Shown here: positions 1-8,624 of the stretch, piece by piece
Numbering within the stretch: the stretch's first letter is position 1
How the letters are laid out: each line of letters opens with the position of its first letter
NCBI GenBank assembly: GCA_002450925.1
Contig: DKAU01000033.1
Span: 19,127-30,449 of the forward strand
Length of the DNA stretch: 11,323 nt
From: Thiobacillus sp. UBA6918
GTDB lineage: Bacteria; Pseudomonadota; Gammaproteobacteria; Burkholderiales; Thiobacillaceae
Reading direction: 5' to 3'
Notes under the pieces: generated by a model
What the model was told of the DNA's origin: nothing
What the model saw: only the letters and a program-made list of their open reading frames with translations
The model's database searches: none
Program-made: the position numbers and the translations under genes

Positions 1-1845
1 GGCAAGCTGACCATGCTTTCGCAACGCCTGCCTCTGACTGCACAGCAGGCCGCACTGGGCAACGCGGATGCGTTTGGCAAGTTGAAAGACGCTCGACAGA
101 CATTCCAGACAACCCTCACCGGTCTGGTTGACGGTGACAGCGATGTGCCGGCCTCCCCTCTCCTCATTCAGGGCGACCTGAAAAAGCTGGGCGAGAAATG
201 GAAAGTCGCTTCCGAGCAGGCAGCCTCGATCCTTAGCCAGGAAAAGACCCTGGTGGCACTGGGCGAAAATATCCGCAGTATCAACCTGGTAAACGTTGAC
301 CTTCTCGAGCTAACCGAGCAACTCGTTTCAATTCTGAATCAGGTCGGCCTGACCCGCGAAGCGGCGCTCGCCAGCGAACAGGCCATGTTGACCCAGCGCA
401 TGGCCAAGAACGCCAACGCGCTGCTGGCATCAGACGTGATTGACCCTCGTATTGCACTGCAACTTCAGAAGGACGTGACCTCTTACCGGGACACGCTCTA
501 CGGCATGAAAGACGGCAGCACCGTTGTCACCGCCATCAACAACCCGCAGGCTCGCGCTCAACTGCTCGACATGGTTGAAGTGTTTGTCGACCTGGAATCA
601 GCGGTGGGCGCCGTGCTTTCCAATACCAGCGCCCTGGTATCTGCAAAACAGGCATCAAACTCATTGTTCGTTGAAAGTGATCCCTTGCTGGGGGATACCG
701 AGAGCCTTGGAAAGTCATATTCAAACCTTGGCTCCATTGGTTACACGGTTGCGATTGTCCTTTTCGCGATAGCGGTTGCCTCACTTGTGTTCCTGGGCAT
801 GATCAACATCAACGAAACCAAGTCCCGCGCACGCAAGACCGAAGAGGAAAACACCCGTAACCAGGAAGCCATTCTGCGTCTGATGGACGAACTGGGTGAG
901 CTGGCTGACGGCAACCTGGCGGTTACCGCAAGCGTGACGGAAGACATTACCGGTGCCATTGCCGACTCCATTAACTTCACGGTTGAAGAACTGCGTACCC
1001 TGGTTCGCAACATCAACAACGCGACCGCGCAACTGAACAGCGCCGTTAGAGACGCTAACCAGATTTCTGAACAGCTGACCGCTGCTTCGAAGCGACAGGC
1101 AGAGGAGATCGAGGAAACCTCGCAGGCGGTTGTGAACATCTCCCAGTCGGTGCAGGAGGTATCAAACAACGCCGCCGAATCCGCAAACGTGGCGGAACAA
1201 TCCCTGTCCGCTGCGCAGAAGGGTCAGGAGGCCGTGCAGAACTCCATTTCCGGTATGAACTCGCTGCGTGAACAGATTCAGGAGACTTCCAAGCGAATCA
1301 AGCGCCTGGGTGAATCATCCCAGGAGATTGGTGAAATCGTGGAACTGATTTCCGACATTACGGAACAAACCAACGTGCTGGCACTGAACGCCGCCATTCA
1401 GGCCGCGTCGGCCGGTGAAGCGGGTCGCGGCTTCTCAGTGGTTGCGGAAGAAGTGCAGCGGCTTGCTGAACGCTCCGCTGAAGCAACGAAACAGATCGCG
1501 GCAATTGTTAAGACCATTCAGTCCGACACTCAGGACACCGTGGCTGCCATGGAGGTTTCTACCCAGTCCGTGGTTGAGGGCGCCAAGCTGTCCGACGCTG
1601 CGGGTCAGGCCCTGAACGAGATTGGCGAGGTTTCGAAGAAGCTGGCCTCCCTGATTGCCGGCATTTCCTCGGCTACGCAGAACCAGGCGGCCGCTACTTC
1701 CAAGGTGGCGGAAACCATGCAGGATATTCGCAACATTTCCATGCAAACGAGTGAAGGTACCCGCCAGACTGCCCAGTCCATTGGCAGCCTGACCAAGCTG
1801 GCTGAATCGCTGAAGGATTCCGTATCCGGCTTCAAACTCGCCTGA
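1..1845 (+). CDS. pilJ: Type IV pilus methyl-accepting chemotaxis protein PilJ (5' partial)
   Basis: Inner-membrane chemoreceptor of the Pil-Chp pathway, which controls type IV pilus activity and twitching. The frame is open from base 1. The first ATG (13-15) lies inside a conserved PilJ periplasmic motif (MLSQRL, repeated later as MLTQRMAKNA near 388-417), so the true start, first TM helix and roughly 65-70 residues lie upstream; that estimate comes from the usual length of about 680 residues against 614 visible. In order: periplasmic PilJ-type sensor, to about base 735; a TM helix at about 739-804 (core AIVLFAIAVASLVFLG); a HAMP-like linker to about 1000; and a long MCP signalling coiled coil. 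The conserved hairpin tip lies at about 1333-1480 (EQTNVLALNAAIQAA, then GEAGRGFSVVAEEVQRLAERS split across the turn). The C-terminus is SVSGFKLA, as in PilJ proteins, with no CheR-binding tail. chpA follows after 28 bases, so the two are almost certainly co-transcribed. Identification is strong. Confidence 0.95.
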   Translation, partial: GKLTMLSQRLPLTAQQAALGNADAFGKLKDARQTFQTTLTGLVDGDSDVPASPLLIQGDLKKLGEKWKVASEQAASILSQEKTLVALGENIRSINLVNVDLLELTEQLVSILNQVGLTREAALASEQAMLTQRMAKNANALLASDVIDPRIALQLQKDVTSYRDTLYGMKDGSTVVTAINNPQARAQLLDMVEVFVDLESAVGAVLSNTSALVSAKQASNSLFVESDPLLGDTESLGKSYSNLGSIGYTVAIVLFAIAVASLVFLGMININETKSRARKTEEENTRNQEAILRLMDELGELADGNLAVTASVTEDITGAIADSINFTVEELRTLVRNINNATAQLNSAVRDANQISEQLTAASKRQAEEIEETSQAVVNISQSVQEVSNNAAESANVAEQSLSAAQKGQEAVQNSISGMNSLREQIQETSKRIKRLGESSQEIGEIVELISDITEQTNVLALNAAIQAASAGEAGRGFSVVAEEVQRLAERSAEATKQIAAIVKTIQSDTQDTVAAMEVSTQSVVEGAKLSDAAGQALNEIGEVSKKLASLIAGISSATQNQAAATSKVAETMQDIRNISMQTSEGTRQTAQSIGSLTKLAESLKDSVSGFKLA

Positions 1846-1873
1846 TTGGATCGTTGAAACGTAAGGAAGCTTA

Positions 1874-4800
1874 ATGAGCGCCACGCTGGATTTTGACACC
1901 GGCCCACTCAACTGGGTACGCGGAGAAATTGAAACAGCCCTGAAGGGCGCAGCAGAACGGATTCGTGCCTACGGCTCGGATCCAGATCTGGAAAACGCAC
2001 TCCGTCTTGCACGAGATGAAGCCCATATGGCAACCGGTGCCCTGCAAATGGTTGGGCTGGAAGGCGCTGCAAAGGTTGTTACCGCACTTGAAGACGTACT
2101 GGACGGGATGGAAGGCAAGGCAATCGCCTCTGACCAGCTCAATTCGAAAGCCGTTCTTGATGCGGTCGAAACCATCCTGAAATGGGTCACTCGCATGGCG
2201 GAAGGACGCGGCGAGGGCGAACTGGCGCTGTTCCCGACCTATCGCAAATTGCGCGAACTGTCCGGCGCAGAAAAAATCTTCGAAGGCGAATTGTTCTATC
2301 CAAACCTGAAAGTTCAGGTAGAGGATGAAGGACAGCAGGCGTTGGACCAGGAAGAAATCACGCAACGGGTAAAGGCCGCCCGTGCCAGTTTCCAGCGTGG
2401 CCTGTTGGCTTTTCTGCGCGGCACCAAAGCCGAGGCTGGCCTTGCGGCCATGCGCAAGTCTCTTGAAGAAGTCGAGTCCTGCGTCACTTCCCAGGCGGCA
2501 CGGGCATTCTGGTGGGCTTGCAAGGGGTTTGTAGACGCACTGCAAAACAAGGGCATCGAACCGGATTTCCACGTCAAGCAATTGCTTGCGCGTGTCGATT
2601 TGCAAATGCGGCAGATCATCGAGGGTTCGCCTCAGGTTGCCGAGAGTCTGATGCGGGACGCCCTGTTCTTTATCGCACGCAGCAAATCTCTCGGTGAAGA
2701 CTCTCAGGCTGTCAAATCCGCTTTCGGCCTGGACAAATACATTCCCAAACAGCAGATGGATGCCGAGCAGCTTGCCCGTATCCGTCCAGTACTCAAGTCA
2801 CTCAAAGAAACACTGTCCGAGGCCAGAAACCACTGGCACGCGTATTCCGAGGGAAAGAAAGACTCACTACCCAGCTTCGAAGACTCGATCGGAAGACTTT
2901 CCACACAGGCTGGTGCGCTTAATGTGTCCACGCTAGGCGGGGTGATTGCCGGTGTGCTTGATACCTCGAAGGCGATGGGCGGATTGTCGGACGACGCATT
3001 GGCTGGCGCCCAGCTCGAAATCGCCACCACCCTGCTCTTCCTGCAAAACTCAGTGGAGAGCGAGGACGTTCTTGACCCCGACTTCAAGACACGTGCGGAA
3101 AGCCAGTCTCGACGCCTGGCTGCCGCAAAGGCTGGTAACGCCGAAGAAAGCGCAACCGACTTGATGGATGAAGGATCTGTCAAGGCTGCGGAGCGCGCCT
3201 TGCTTGCGCAGCTTGGTCAGGAGATTGGCAGCAGCCTGAGGCAGATGGAAGAAAGCCTTGATGCCTTCTTCCGTGACGAAGAAGCTCGTGACGGTCTTTC
3301 ATCCCTGGACATGCTGTCTGCCCAGGTGCAGGGGGCAATGGCCATCCTCGAACAAACCGATGCCGCAAAATTGCTGCAAAGCGCAATGGATGCAGTACGC
3401 CCCTACGTCATCTCAGGATCGCCGTCTGACGATGAAAAGGCCAAGATTGCAGACGCCTTGTCCAGCCTTGGGCTCTTTATCGAAGCTCATTGTGCGGGCC
3501 GTGAGGATGCGAAAAACGTCTTGAAGCATCCACAGATTGCTTTCGGGCTAGCCGAGCCCGGTGTTGCCGATGAGGGAACCACCGATTTTTTCGTATCTGA
3601 GGCGGATGCCTCCAGCCCCACATCACCAGCAACGACCTCGACAGAAACTGAATCACTTGAATCAGGACTAGCATTCACACTGGAAGAACCCCAGTCTGAT
3701 ATTTCTGTTGAGCCTGTAGCGACAGACGAAGCGCCCCTCGAATTTACGGCTTTTGAACCCGAAACGGCTCCAGCCGATAGCGGCGATGCTGTTGATGAAG
3801 TCGACGAGTCCCTGCTCGGCCTAGAATCCTATGCGGAGTATGTCGCTCGCAGCGAACCGGAAGAGGAAACGTCCGCACCCGCCTCCGATCCAGTCACACC
3901 CGCAACGACTGCGCCCCAAATCGAACAGGCAGAGATTGATGGTGAGCTACTCGAGATTTTTCTGGAAGAGGCAGGTGAAGTTTTAACCAACCTGTCAGCG
4001 GCGGCAGATGCGTGTGATGCAGACGCCAACGATAAGGAAAACCTGACAGTCATTCGCCGTGCTTTCCATACCCTCAAGGGTAGCAGCCGCATGGTTGGCC
4101 TCAATGCCTTTGGTGAAGTGGGTTGGGGCATGGAGCAAATGATGAACGGCTGGCTGGCTGCAGAAAAACCCGCCACCCCGGCATTGCTGACAGCAGTCCG
4201 TCACGCACACGATCTGTTCGACAACTGGATCGAGGCCCTGAAAAATGACTCGAGCACGATAGTTGATGCCAGCGATTTGCTGGCCGAGGCTTCAAGCGTT
4301 GGCCACGAACCGCAGGAAACGGAAGCGGTACCTGAAAACGAGGTTGATGAAGTCGAGGCCGCCGGCGAAGTTCAGCAGCGCCTGCCGGAAGATGAACCGA
4401 CAGAAACCATTCAGGAAGAGATCGTTGCACAAGAACCCGTCACGGAAGAAGTGACCGTTGAAGAGGTTGTCAACGATGAGTCTGTTCCACTTGGAGAAGA
4501 TGAGATTCAGATCGGATCCGTTCGCCTGTCTGCGACCCTGTACGATATTTTCAAAACGGAATCCGGCAATTGGTCTGAAGTCCTTGATGAAGAGATCGAG
4601 CGCCTGTCCGAAAGCGGCGATACCAACGTCAGCGAAATTGCTGCGCGCGGTGTTCACACCCTGGCGGGCATATCGGGTACAACTGGATTCCCGCAACTGG
4701 CCAACCTGGCCCATGCGGTAGAGGCCTACATCAGGCGCCTTGAGGGAGCGCCTGTACCGCGCCACGATTTGAGCACTTTGCTGGATGCGTTCACTCGCAT

Positions 4801-7516
4801 CAACAGCATGATTGAGAACATCCATTCAATGGTCGTACCCCTGCAGGCGGCGCCCCTGATCTACGCACTGGACCAGCTCCCGGAGGCAACTCCCGAGCCG
4901 GCTGCCGAAGAACCGGCAGAAACTGTCGAGATCACAGATATTGATGTTGCCGCCATCGAGGAACCCGCTTTGGAAGTGCCCGAAATGGCAAGCGAGTCCG
5001 AGACTGTCGAGTCCATCGAAATCAACGTACCCGACTCCCCAGAGCCCGAAGTGGAAACATCGGAAGCGGCCATTGATGCTGCATCCGAAGAAATTGAATT
5101 GCACAACATTGTTGCGCAGGCTCGAGTTCAAGCGGCCCCGGTTTTTGAAAACAGGAATGTGCAGGACGAAATCGACCCAGTCCTGCTGCCCATATTCCTG
5201 GAAGAAGCTGAAACCCTGGTTCCGGAAGCCTCCCAGGCCCTGCGCAATTGGATGACTTCCCCCGCAGATAGCGATCCGCCTTCCGCCCTGCGGCGCGTAT
5301 TGCACACCCTGAAGGGCTCGGCCAGAATGGCCGGCGCCATGCGGCTTGGAGAGCTGACTCACATCATGGAATCACAGGTCATCGCCGTGCTCGAAGGCCA
5401 GATGTCTGTGGATGCCGCCATTTTCGAAAAGCTCGAAGAAGAATTCGACCACCTTGCGATCGCCGTTGACCATCTGAAATTCGGTACGCCCGAACCGGAA
5501 GTCACCCATGTCGAAACCGAGGTCAGCGATGCTGACGTGCTGGTGCCACCAATTGTTGACTCTGCCGAAGCTGCAGGAACACCAGAAACCGCGTCAACGA
5601 CGGAAACCAAACAGTCTGTTACAGCGCAGGCAGCTGCAATTGTTCAGCCGGCCAAGCAAGCCGCCGCAGCCGATACCCAACAACGCGAAACTGCAACCCT
5701 GCGCGTTCGTTCAGACTGGGTTGACCGGATGGTCAACCAGGCCGGTGAAGTGGCAATTGCCCGCTCGCGGATCGAGAGTGAAATGCATGCGCTCAAGCGG
5801 CAAACCACCGAACTTTCGGAAGCGCTGCGTCGCCTGAGAGATCACCTGCGTGAAGTGGAGATCCAGGCCGAGTCTCAAATGCAGGCCACCTTCCAGAGTC
5901 AAACCGGCTCCGAACAATTTGACCCGCTGGAATTTGACCGATTCACCCGCTTCCAGGAAGTCACGCGCTTCCTTGCAGAAAGCGTGCATGACATCTTTAC
6001 CGTGCAGCAAACCATGGCCTCCCAGTTGGGCGAAGCCGATGCGGCCTTGATCCAGCAGGCGCGAATGAACCGCGAACTGCAACAGAACCTGTTGCGTGTG
6101 CGCATGGTGCCCTTGTATAGCGTTTCCGAGCGCCTGTATCGCGTGGTGCGACAGGCCGCACGCGACGTGAACAAACGTGCTCAACTGGACATTCAGGGTG
6201 GCGATATCGAAATCGACCGTGGCGTGCTTGAAAAAATCGTCGCTCCGATCGAACACCTGCTGCGCAACTCCATTGCACACGGGCTAGAAACACCGGAAGG
6301 CCGCGCTGCTTCAAACAAGCCGGAATTTGGCGAGATCAAGCTCATCGCCAAGCACGAAGGCAACGAAATGATGCTGGTCATCAAGGATGACGGCGCCGGT
6401 CTCAATCTGGAAAAGATTCTTCAGAAATCTCTGGAACGTGGTCTGCTGAGCCCGGGCGTAGAACCCAGCGAGTCTCAAATCGCACAAATGATTTTTGTGC
6501 CCGGTTTCTCCACTGCTGACGCAGTTACCCAAGTTGCAGGCCGCGGCGTGGGCATGGACGTGGTGAAAAATGAGATCGCCGGCCTCGGCGGACGCGTGGA
6601 AGTGGCCACGGAAACCGGTCAGGGCGCAACGTTCACCATTTACTTGCCACTTACCCTGGCAGTTACCCAGGCTGTCAGCATTATCGCCAACAAGAACGAA
6701 TACGCGCTGCCGGCCACCCTGGTGGAACAGGTACAGGAACTCAAGCCAGAGCAGCTGTCAGCTGCACTACAGGCACGAGCCATCGAATGGCGCGGCAACA
6801 GCTACCCGCTGTTCTATCTGCCACACCTGATTGGCCAACCCGAGGCCCTGCACGAAATTCAACGCTACAACAGCGTAGTGCTCATGAAGAGCGCAACTTC
6901 ACACGCCGCATTGCTGGTTGACGAAATACTGGGCACCCGAGAAGTTGTGGTCAAGAATATTGGCCCGCAGGTATCCAGGGTAACTGGCATCGCAGGCGCA
7001 ACGGTTCGCGGTGACGGCAAGGTTATCTTGATCCTTAATCCGGTACCACTGGCCATCCGCGCTTTGGAAGCACCGGTCGATATCAGCATACCTGCACCGC
7101 AGGTAACCATCACCGAGGAAGAGGTTGATCAGGCTCCATTGGTCCTGATAGTGGACGATTCACTGACCGTGCGCAAAATCACCAGTCGTCTATTGCTGCG
7201 CGAAGGTTATCGAGTGGATACCGCGAAGGATGGCGTGGAAGCACTGGAGAAAATGTACGACCTTATTCCCGATGTTGTCCTGCTGGACGTTGAAATGCCG
7301 CGCATGGACGGTTTCGAGCTTGCTCGCGTAATGCGCAACGATGCAAACCTCAAGAAGGTGCCGATCATCATGATCACATCCCGCACAGCTGACAAGCACC
7401 GCAACTATGCCCTGGAAATCGGTGTCAACGTTTACCTCGGCAAGCCGTATCAGGAAGCAGTGCTGCTTTCCCATATCGCCGAGCAATTGGGCGATCGGGC
7501 ATTGATTTCGGTTTAA
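1874..7516 (+). CDS. chpA: Pil-Chp hybrid chemotaxis histidine kinase ChpA (PilL-type CheA)
   Basis: Cytoplasmic CheA-type kinase of 1880 residues, coupled to PilJ, that phosphorylates PilG/PilH-type regulators. Start ATG 1874 has AAGGA at 1863-1867 with 6-base spacing. Domains: N-terminal FimL/ChpA-like Hpt (about 10-120; H51 in HMATGALQMVGL); a degenerate FimL-like segment (about 165-290); a degenerate Hpt-like segment (about 435-520) with A483 where His would be; Hpt with H732 (HTLKG); Hpt with H928 (HTLAG); Hpt with H1144 (HTLKG); a long CheA dimerisation region (about 1275-1440); HATPase with N box HLLRNSIAHGLE (1461-1472), DDGAG (1505-1509) and GRGVGMD (1556-1562); CheW-like domain (about 1596-1735); and REC (about 1756-1875) with D1761/D1762, phosphoacceptor D1805, T1835 and K1857. 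Glu/Pro/Thr-rich linkers (about 565-685, 800-880, 1000-1100, 1205-1265) separate the Hpt units. All catalytic motifs look intact. It is shorter than Pseudomonas aeruginosa ChpA (about 2470 residues, eight Xpt domains). No chpB-like gene follows; a terminator does. Confidence 0.96.
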   Translation: MSATLDFDTGPLNWVRGEIETALKGAAERIRAYGSDPDLENALRLARDEAHMATGALQMVGLEGAAKVVTALEDVLDGMEGKAIASDQLNSKAVLDAVETILKWVTRMAEGRGEGELALFPTYRKLRELSGAEKIFEGELFYPNLKVQVEDEGQQALDQEEITQRVKAARASFQRGLLAFLRGTKAEAGLAAMRKSLEEVESCVTSQAARAFWWACKGFVDALQNKGIEPDFHVKQLLARVDLQMRQIIEGSPQVAESLMRDALFFIARSKSLGEDSQAVKSAFGLDKYIPKQQMDAEQLARIRPVLKSLKETLSEARNHWHAYSEGKKDSLPSFEDSIGRLSTQAGALNVSTLGGVIAGVLDTSKAMGGLSDDALAGAQLEIATTLLFLQNSVESEDVLDPDFKTRAESQSRRLAAAKAGNAEESATDLMDEGSVKAAERALLAQLGQEIGSSLRQMEESLDAFFRDEEARDGLSSLDMLSAQVQGAMAILEQTDAAKLLQSAMDAVRPYVISGSPSDDEKAKIADALSSLGLFIEAHCAGREDAKNVLKHPQIAFGLAEPGVADEGTTDFFVSEADASSPTSPATTSTETESLESGLAFTLEEPQSDISVEPVATDEAPLEFTAFEPETAPADSGDAVDEVDESLLGLESYAEYVARSEPEEETSAPASDPVTPATTAPQIEQAEIDGELLEIFLEEAGEVLTNLSAAADACDADANDKENLTVIRRAFHTLKGSSRMVGLNAFGEVGWGMEQMMNGWLAAEKPATPALLTAVRHAHDLFDNWIEALKNDSSTIVDASDLLAEASSVGHEPQETEAVPENEVDEVEAAGEVQQRLPEDEPTETIQEEIVAQEPVTEEVTVEEVVNDESVPLGEDEIQIGSVRLSATLYDIFKTESGNWSEVLDEEIERLSESGDTNVSEIAARGVHTLAGISGTTGFPQLANLAHAVEAYIRRLEGAPVPRHDLSTLLDAFTRINSMIENIHSMVVPLQAAPLIYALDQLPEATPEPAAEEPAETVEITDIDVAAIEEPALEVPEMASESETVESIEINVPDSPEPEVETSEAAIDAASEEIELHNIVAQARVQAAPVFENRNVQDEIDPVLLPIFLEEAETLVPEASQALRNWMTSPADSDPPSALRRVLHTLKGSARMAGAMRLGELTHIMESQVIAVLEGQMSVDAAIFEKLEEEFDHLAIAVDHLKFGTPEPEVTHVETEVSDADVLVPPIVDSAEAAGTPETASTTETKQSVTAQAAAIVQPAKQAAAADTQQRETATLRVRSDWVDRMVNQAGEVAIARSRIESEMHALKRQTTELSEALRRLRDHLREVEIQAESQMQATFQSQTGSEQFDPLEFDRFTRFQEVTRFLAESVHDIFTVQQTMASQLGEADAALIQQARMNRELQQNLLRVRMVPLYSVSERLYRVVRQAARDVNKRAQLDIQGGDIEIDRGVLEKIVAPIEHLLRNSIAHGLETPEGRAASNKPEFGEIKLIAKHEGNEMMLVIKDDGAGLNLEKILQKSLERGLLSPGVEPSESQIAQMIFVPGFSTADAVTQVAGRGVGMDVVKNEIAGLGGRVEVATETGQGATFTIYLPLTLAVTQAVSIIANKNEYALPATLVEQVQELKPEQLSAALQARAIEWRGNSYPLFYLPHLIGQPEALHEIQRYNSVVLMKSATSHAALLVDEILGTREVVVKNIGPQVSRVTGIAGATVRGDGKVILILNPVPLAIRALEAPVDISIPAPQVTITEEEVDQAPLVLIVDDSLTVRKITSRLLLREGYRVDTAKDGVEALEKMYDLIPDVVLLDVEMPRMDGFELARVMRNDANLKKVPIIMITSRTADKHRNYALEIGVNVYLGKPYQEAVLLSHIAEQLGDRALISV

Positions 7517-7533
7517 ACAGCCTGTTTGTAAGC

Positions 7534-7567
7534 AAAAAAGGGCGGCTAATGCCGCCCTTTGTTTTTT
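7534..7567. terminator. Bidirectional intrinsic terminator between chpA and uppP
   Basis: A perfect 10-bp stem, AAAGGGCGGC (7537-7546) paired with GCCGCCCTTT (7551-7560), encloses a TAAT loop. On the plus strand it is followed by G and TTTTTT (7562-7567); on the minus strand the A run 7534-7539 becomes TTTTTT. It lies 20 bases after the chpA stop and 14 bases after the uppP stop, so it can end both convergent transcripts. Confidence 0.93.
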
Positions 7568-7574
7568 GCCAGGA

Positions 7575-8399
7575 TCAGTTTGAACTCCATTCCACCAGTC
7601 CGGTGTATGCCGTCAGCAACACCACCGCCCCGAACACGATTCGATACCAGGCAAACACGGTGAAGTCGTGTCTGGATATAAAACGGATCAGGGCACGAAC
7701 GGCAAATGCCGCGCTGATGAAGGAGGCAACGAAGCCAATGGCCAGCATGGCGAGATCATCGCTATTGAACAGATCGCGATGCTTGTAGAGTTCATAAACG
7801 GAAGCGGCCCCAAGCGTCGGCACGGCCAGAAAAAAGGAAAACTCGGTTGCGGCCTTGCGCGACAAGCCATACAACAACCCCCCAATGATGGTGGCCCCGG
7901 ATCGCGAAGTGCCGGGGATCAACGCGAGGGCCTGGATGAAGCCCATCACCAGGGCATCCTTCCAGCTCATCTTGTCGACTTCGTCGATATGCTTGCTGTG
8001 TGGCATTTTCTCTGCCCACAAAATGATTAGCCCGCCCACGATGAAAGCGGTTGCTACAGGAATGGGTGAAAACAGCAAGCCCTTGATCTGCTGGCCGAAC
8101 AGAAGCCCGATGACTGCCAGAGGCAAAAAAGCCAGAAAAAGGTTAAGGACAAAACGGTTGGAGGCAGGATCGCGGCCAAACCCTTGCACAACTCCCACAA
8201 AGCGAATGCGATAGTCCCACACCACCGCAAGAATCGCCCCGAGCTGTATGGCGATTTCGAAGACCTTGCCCTTCTCATCGTTGAACCCAAGCAAGTCCCC
8301 AACAAGAATAAGGTGGCCAGTGCTGGAAATGGGAAGAAATTCGGTCAGCCCCTCGACCACACCCATGGCAAGGGCTTTCAAAACGAGAAGAATATCCAT
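7575..8399 (-). CDS. uppP: Undecaprenyl-diphosphate phosphatase UppP (BacA)
   Basis: Integral inner-membrane enzyme of 274 residues that hydrolyses undecaprenyl diphosphate to undecaprenyl phosphate, recycling the lipid carrier for peptidoglycan and surface polysaccharides; overexpression in this family gives bacitracin resistance. Both signature regions are present: EGLTEFLPISSTGHLI (16-31), holding the E16/E20 pair and H29, and PGTSRSGAT (162-170), holding catalytic R166. Several hydrophobic stretches fit the usual multi-pass fold, and the length is normal for the family. The start ATG (8397-8399) is chosen because it gives the canonical MDILL-type N-terminus. An in-frame stop lies about 40 bases upstream with no other start codon between, and the next Met (12) would remove part of the first membrane helix. 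No Shine-Dalgarno sequence is visible just upstream. It is convergent with chpA, sharing its terminator, and divergent from the GGDEF/EAL gene. The neighbours give no reason to link it to pili. Confidence 0.97.
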   Translation of the reverse strand: MDILLVLKALAMGVVEGLTEFLPISSTGHLILVGDLLGFNDEKGKVFEIAIQLGAILAVVWDYRIRFVGVVQGFGRDPASNRFVLNLFLAFLPLAVIGLLFGQQIKGLLFSPIPVATAFIVGGLIILWAEKMPHSKHIDEVDKMSWKDALVMGFIQALALIPGTSRSGATIIGGLLYGLSRKAATEFSFFLAVPTLGAASVYELYKHRDLFNSDDLAMLAIGFVASFISAAFAVRALIRFISRHDFTVFAWYRIVFGAVVLLTAYTGLVEWSSN

Positions 8400-8542
8400 G
8401 TATTTTTGGCAATTCGGCCGGTTGTCGCAGCAACATCATAACCCACGGCACGCATTACGGACTTGCTTTCAACTTCTATGCAAAACCAGCGATAGCCTGA
8501 ACACCATTTTCCGAATTCTGACGCTACAGGTTAATCACCATT

Positions 8543-8572
8543 TTTTGTGCAGTGGAAAACATCCACACAAAA
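8543..8572. repeat. Imperfect 11-bp inverted repeat with a 3-base bulge
   Basis: TTTTGTG (8543-8549) pairs with CACAAAA (8566-8572), and TGGA (8553-8556) pairs with TCCA (8562-8565). The loop is AAACA, and CAG (8550-8552) bulges on the left arm. It could be an RNA hairpin or a protein-binding dyad. It ends one base before the next inverted repeat. Confidence 0.5.
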
Positions 8573-8573
8573 T

Positions 8574-8602
8574 CCTGCTGCCGTAAGCCAGTGCAAAGCA
8601 GG
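8574..8602. repeat. GC-rich 6-bp inverted repeat
   Basis: CCTGCT (8574-8579) is the exact reverse complement of AGCAGG (8597-8602), with 17 bases between. A 6-bp dyad can easily arise by chance, so the case rests on its tight packing between two stronger dyads in the same intergenic region. Confidence 0.3.
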
Positions 8603-8624
8603 TGCTGAAGCCCAAAAAAACACA

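Noticed and set aside
13..15. ATG at 13 as the start of pilJ
   Set aside because: The frame is open upstream to base 1, this Met lies inside a conserved periplasmic motif, and the first TM helix would be missing.
1871..2605. 244-codon open frame on the minus strand, antisense to chpA
   Set aside because: It lies wholly over the well-supported chpA N-terminal region, has no Shine-Dalgarno or domain, and its composition (Phe/Gln/Cys-rich) is typical of a shadow of a GC-rich gene.
5711..6280. 189-codon minus-strand frame inside chpA
   Set aside because: It overlaps the conserved CheA dimerisation region and reads as His/Gln-rich antisense with no recognisable motif. The 178-codon frame at 4826-5362 and the 177-codon frame at 4292-4825 are rejected for the same reason.
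8591..8610. GCAAAGC (8593-8599) upstream of a c-di-GMP enzyme, reminiscent of the GEMM c-di-GMP riboswitch core
   Set aside because: The other required GEMM elements (the paired GCAAACC-type strand with GNRA loop and the tetraloop receptor stem) are not found in order nearby, so the seven bases look coincidental.
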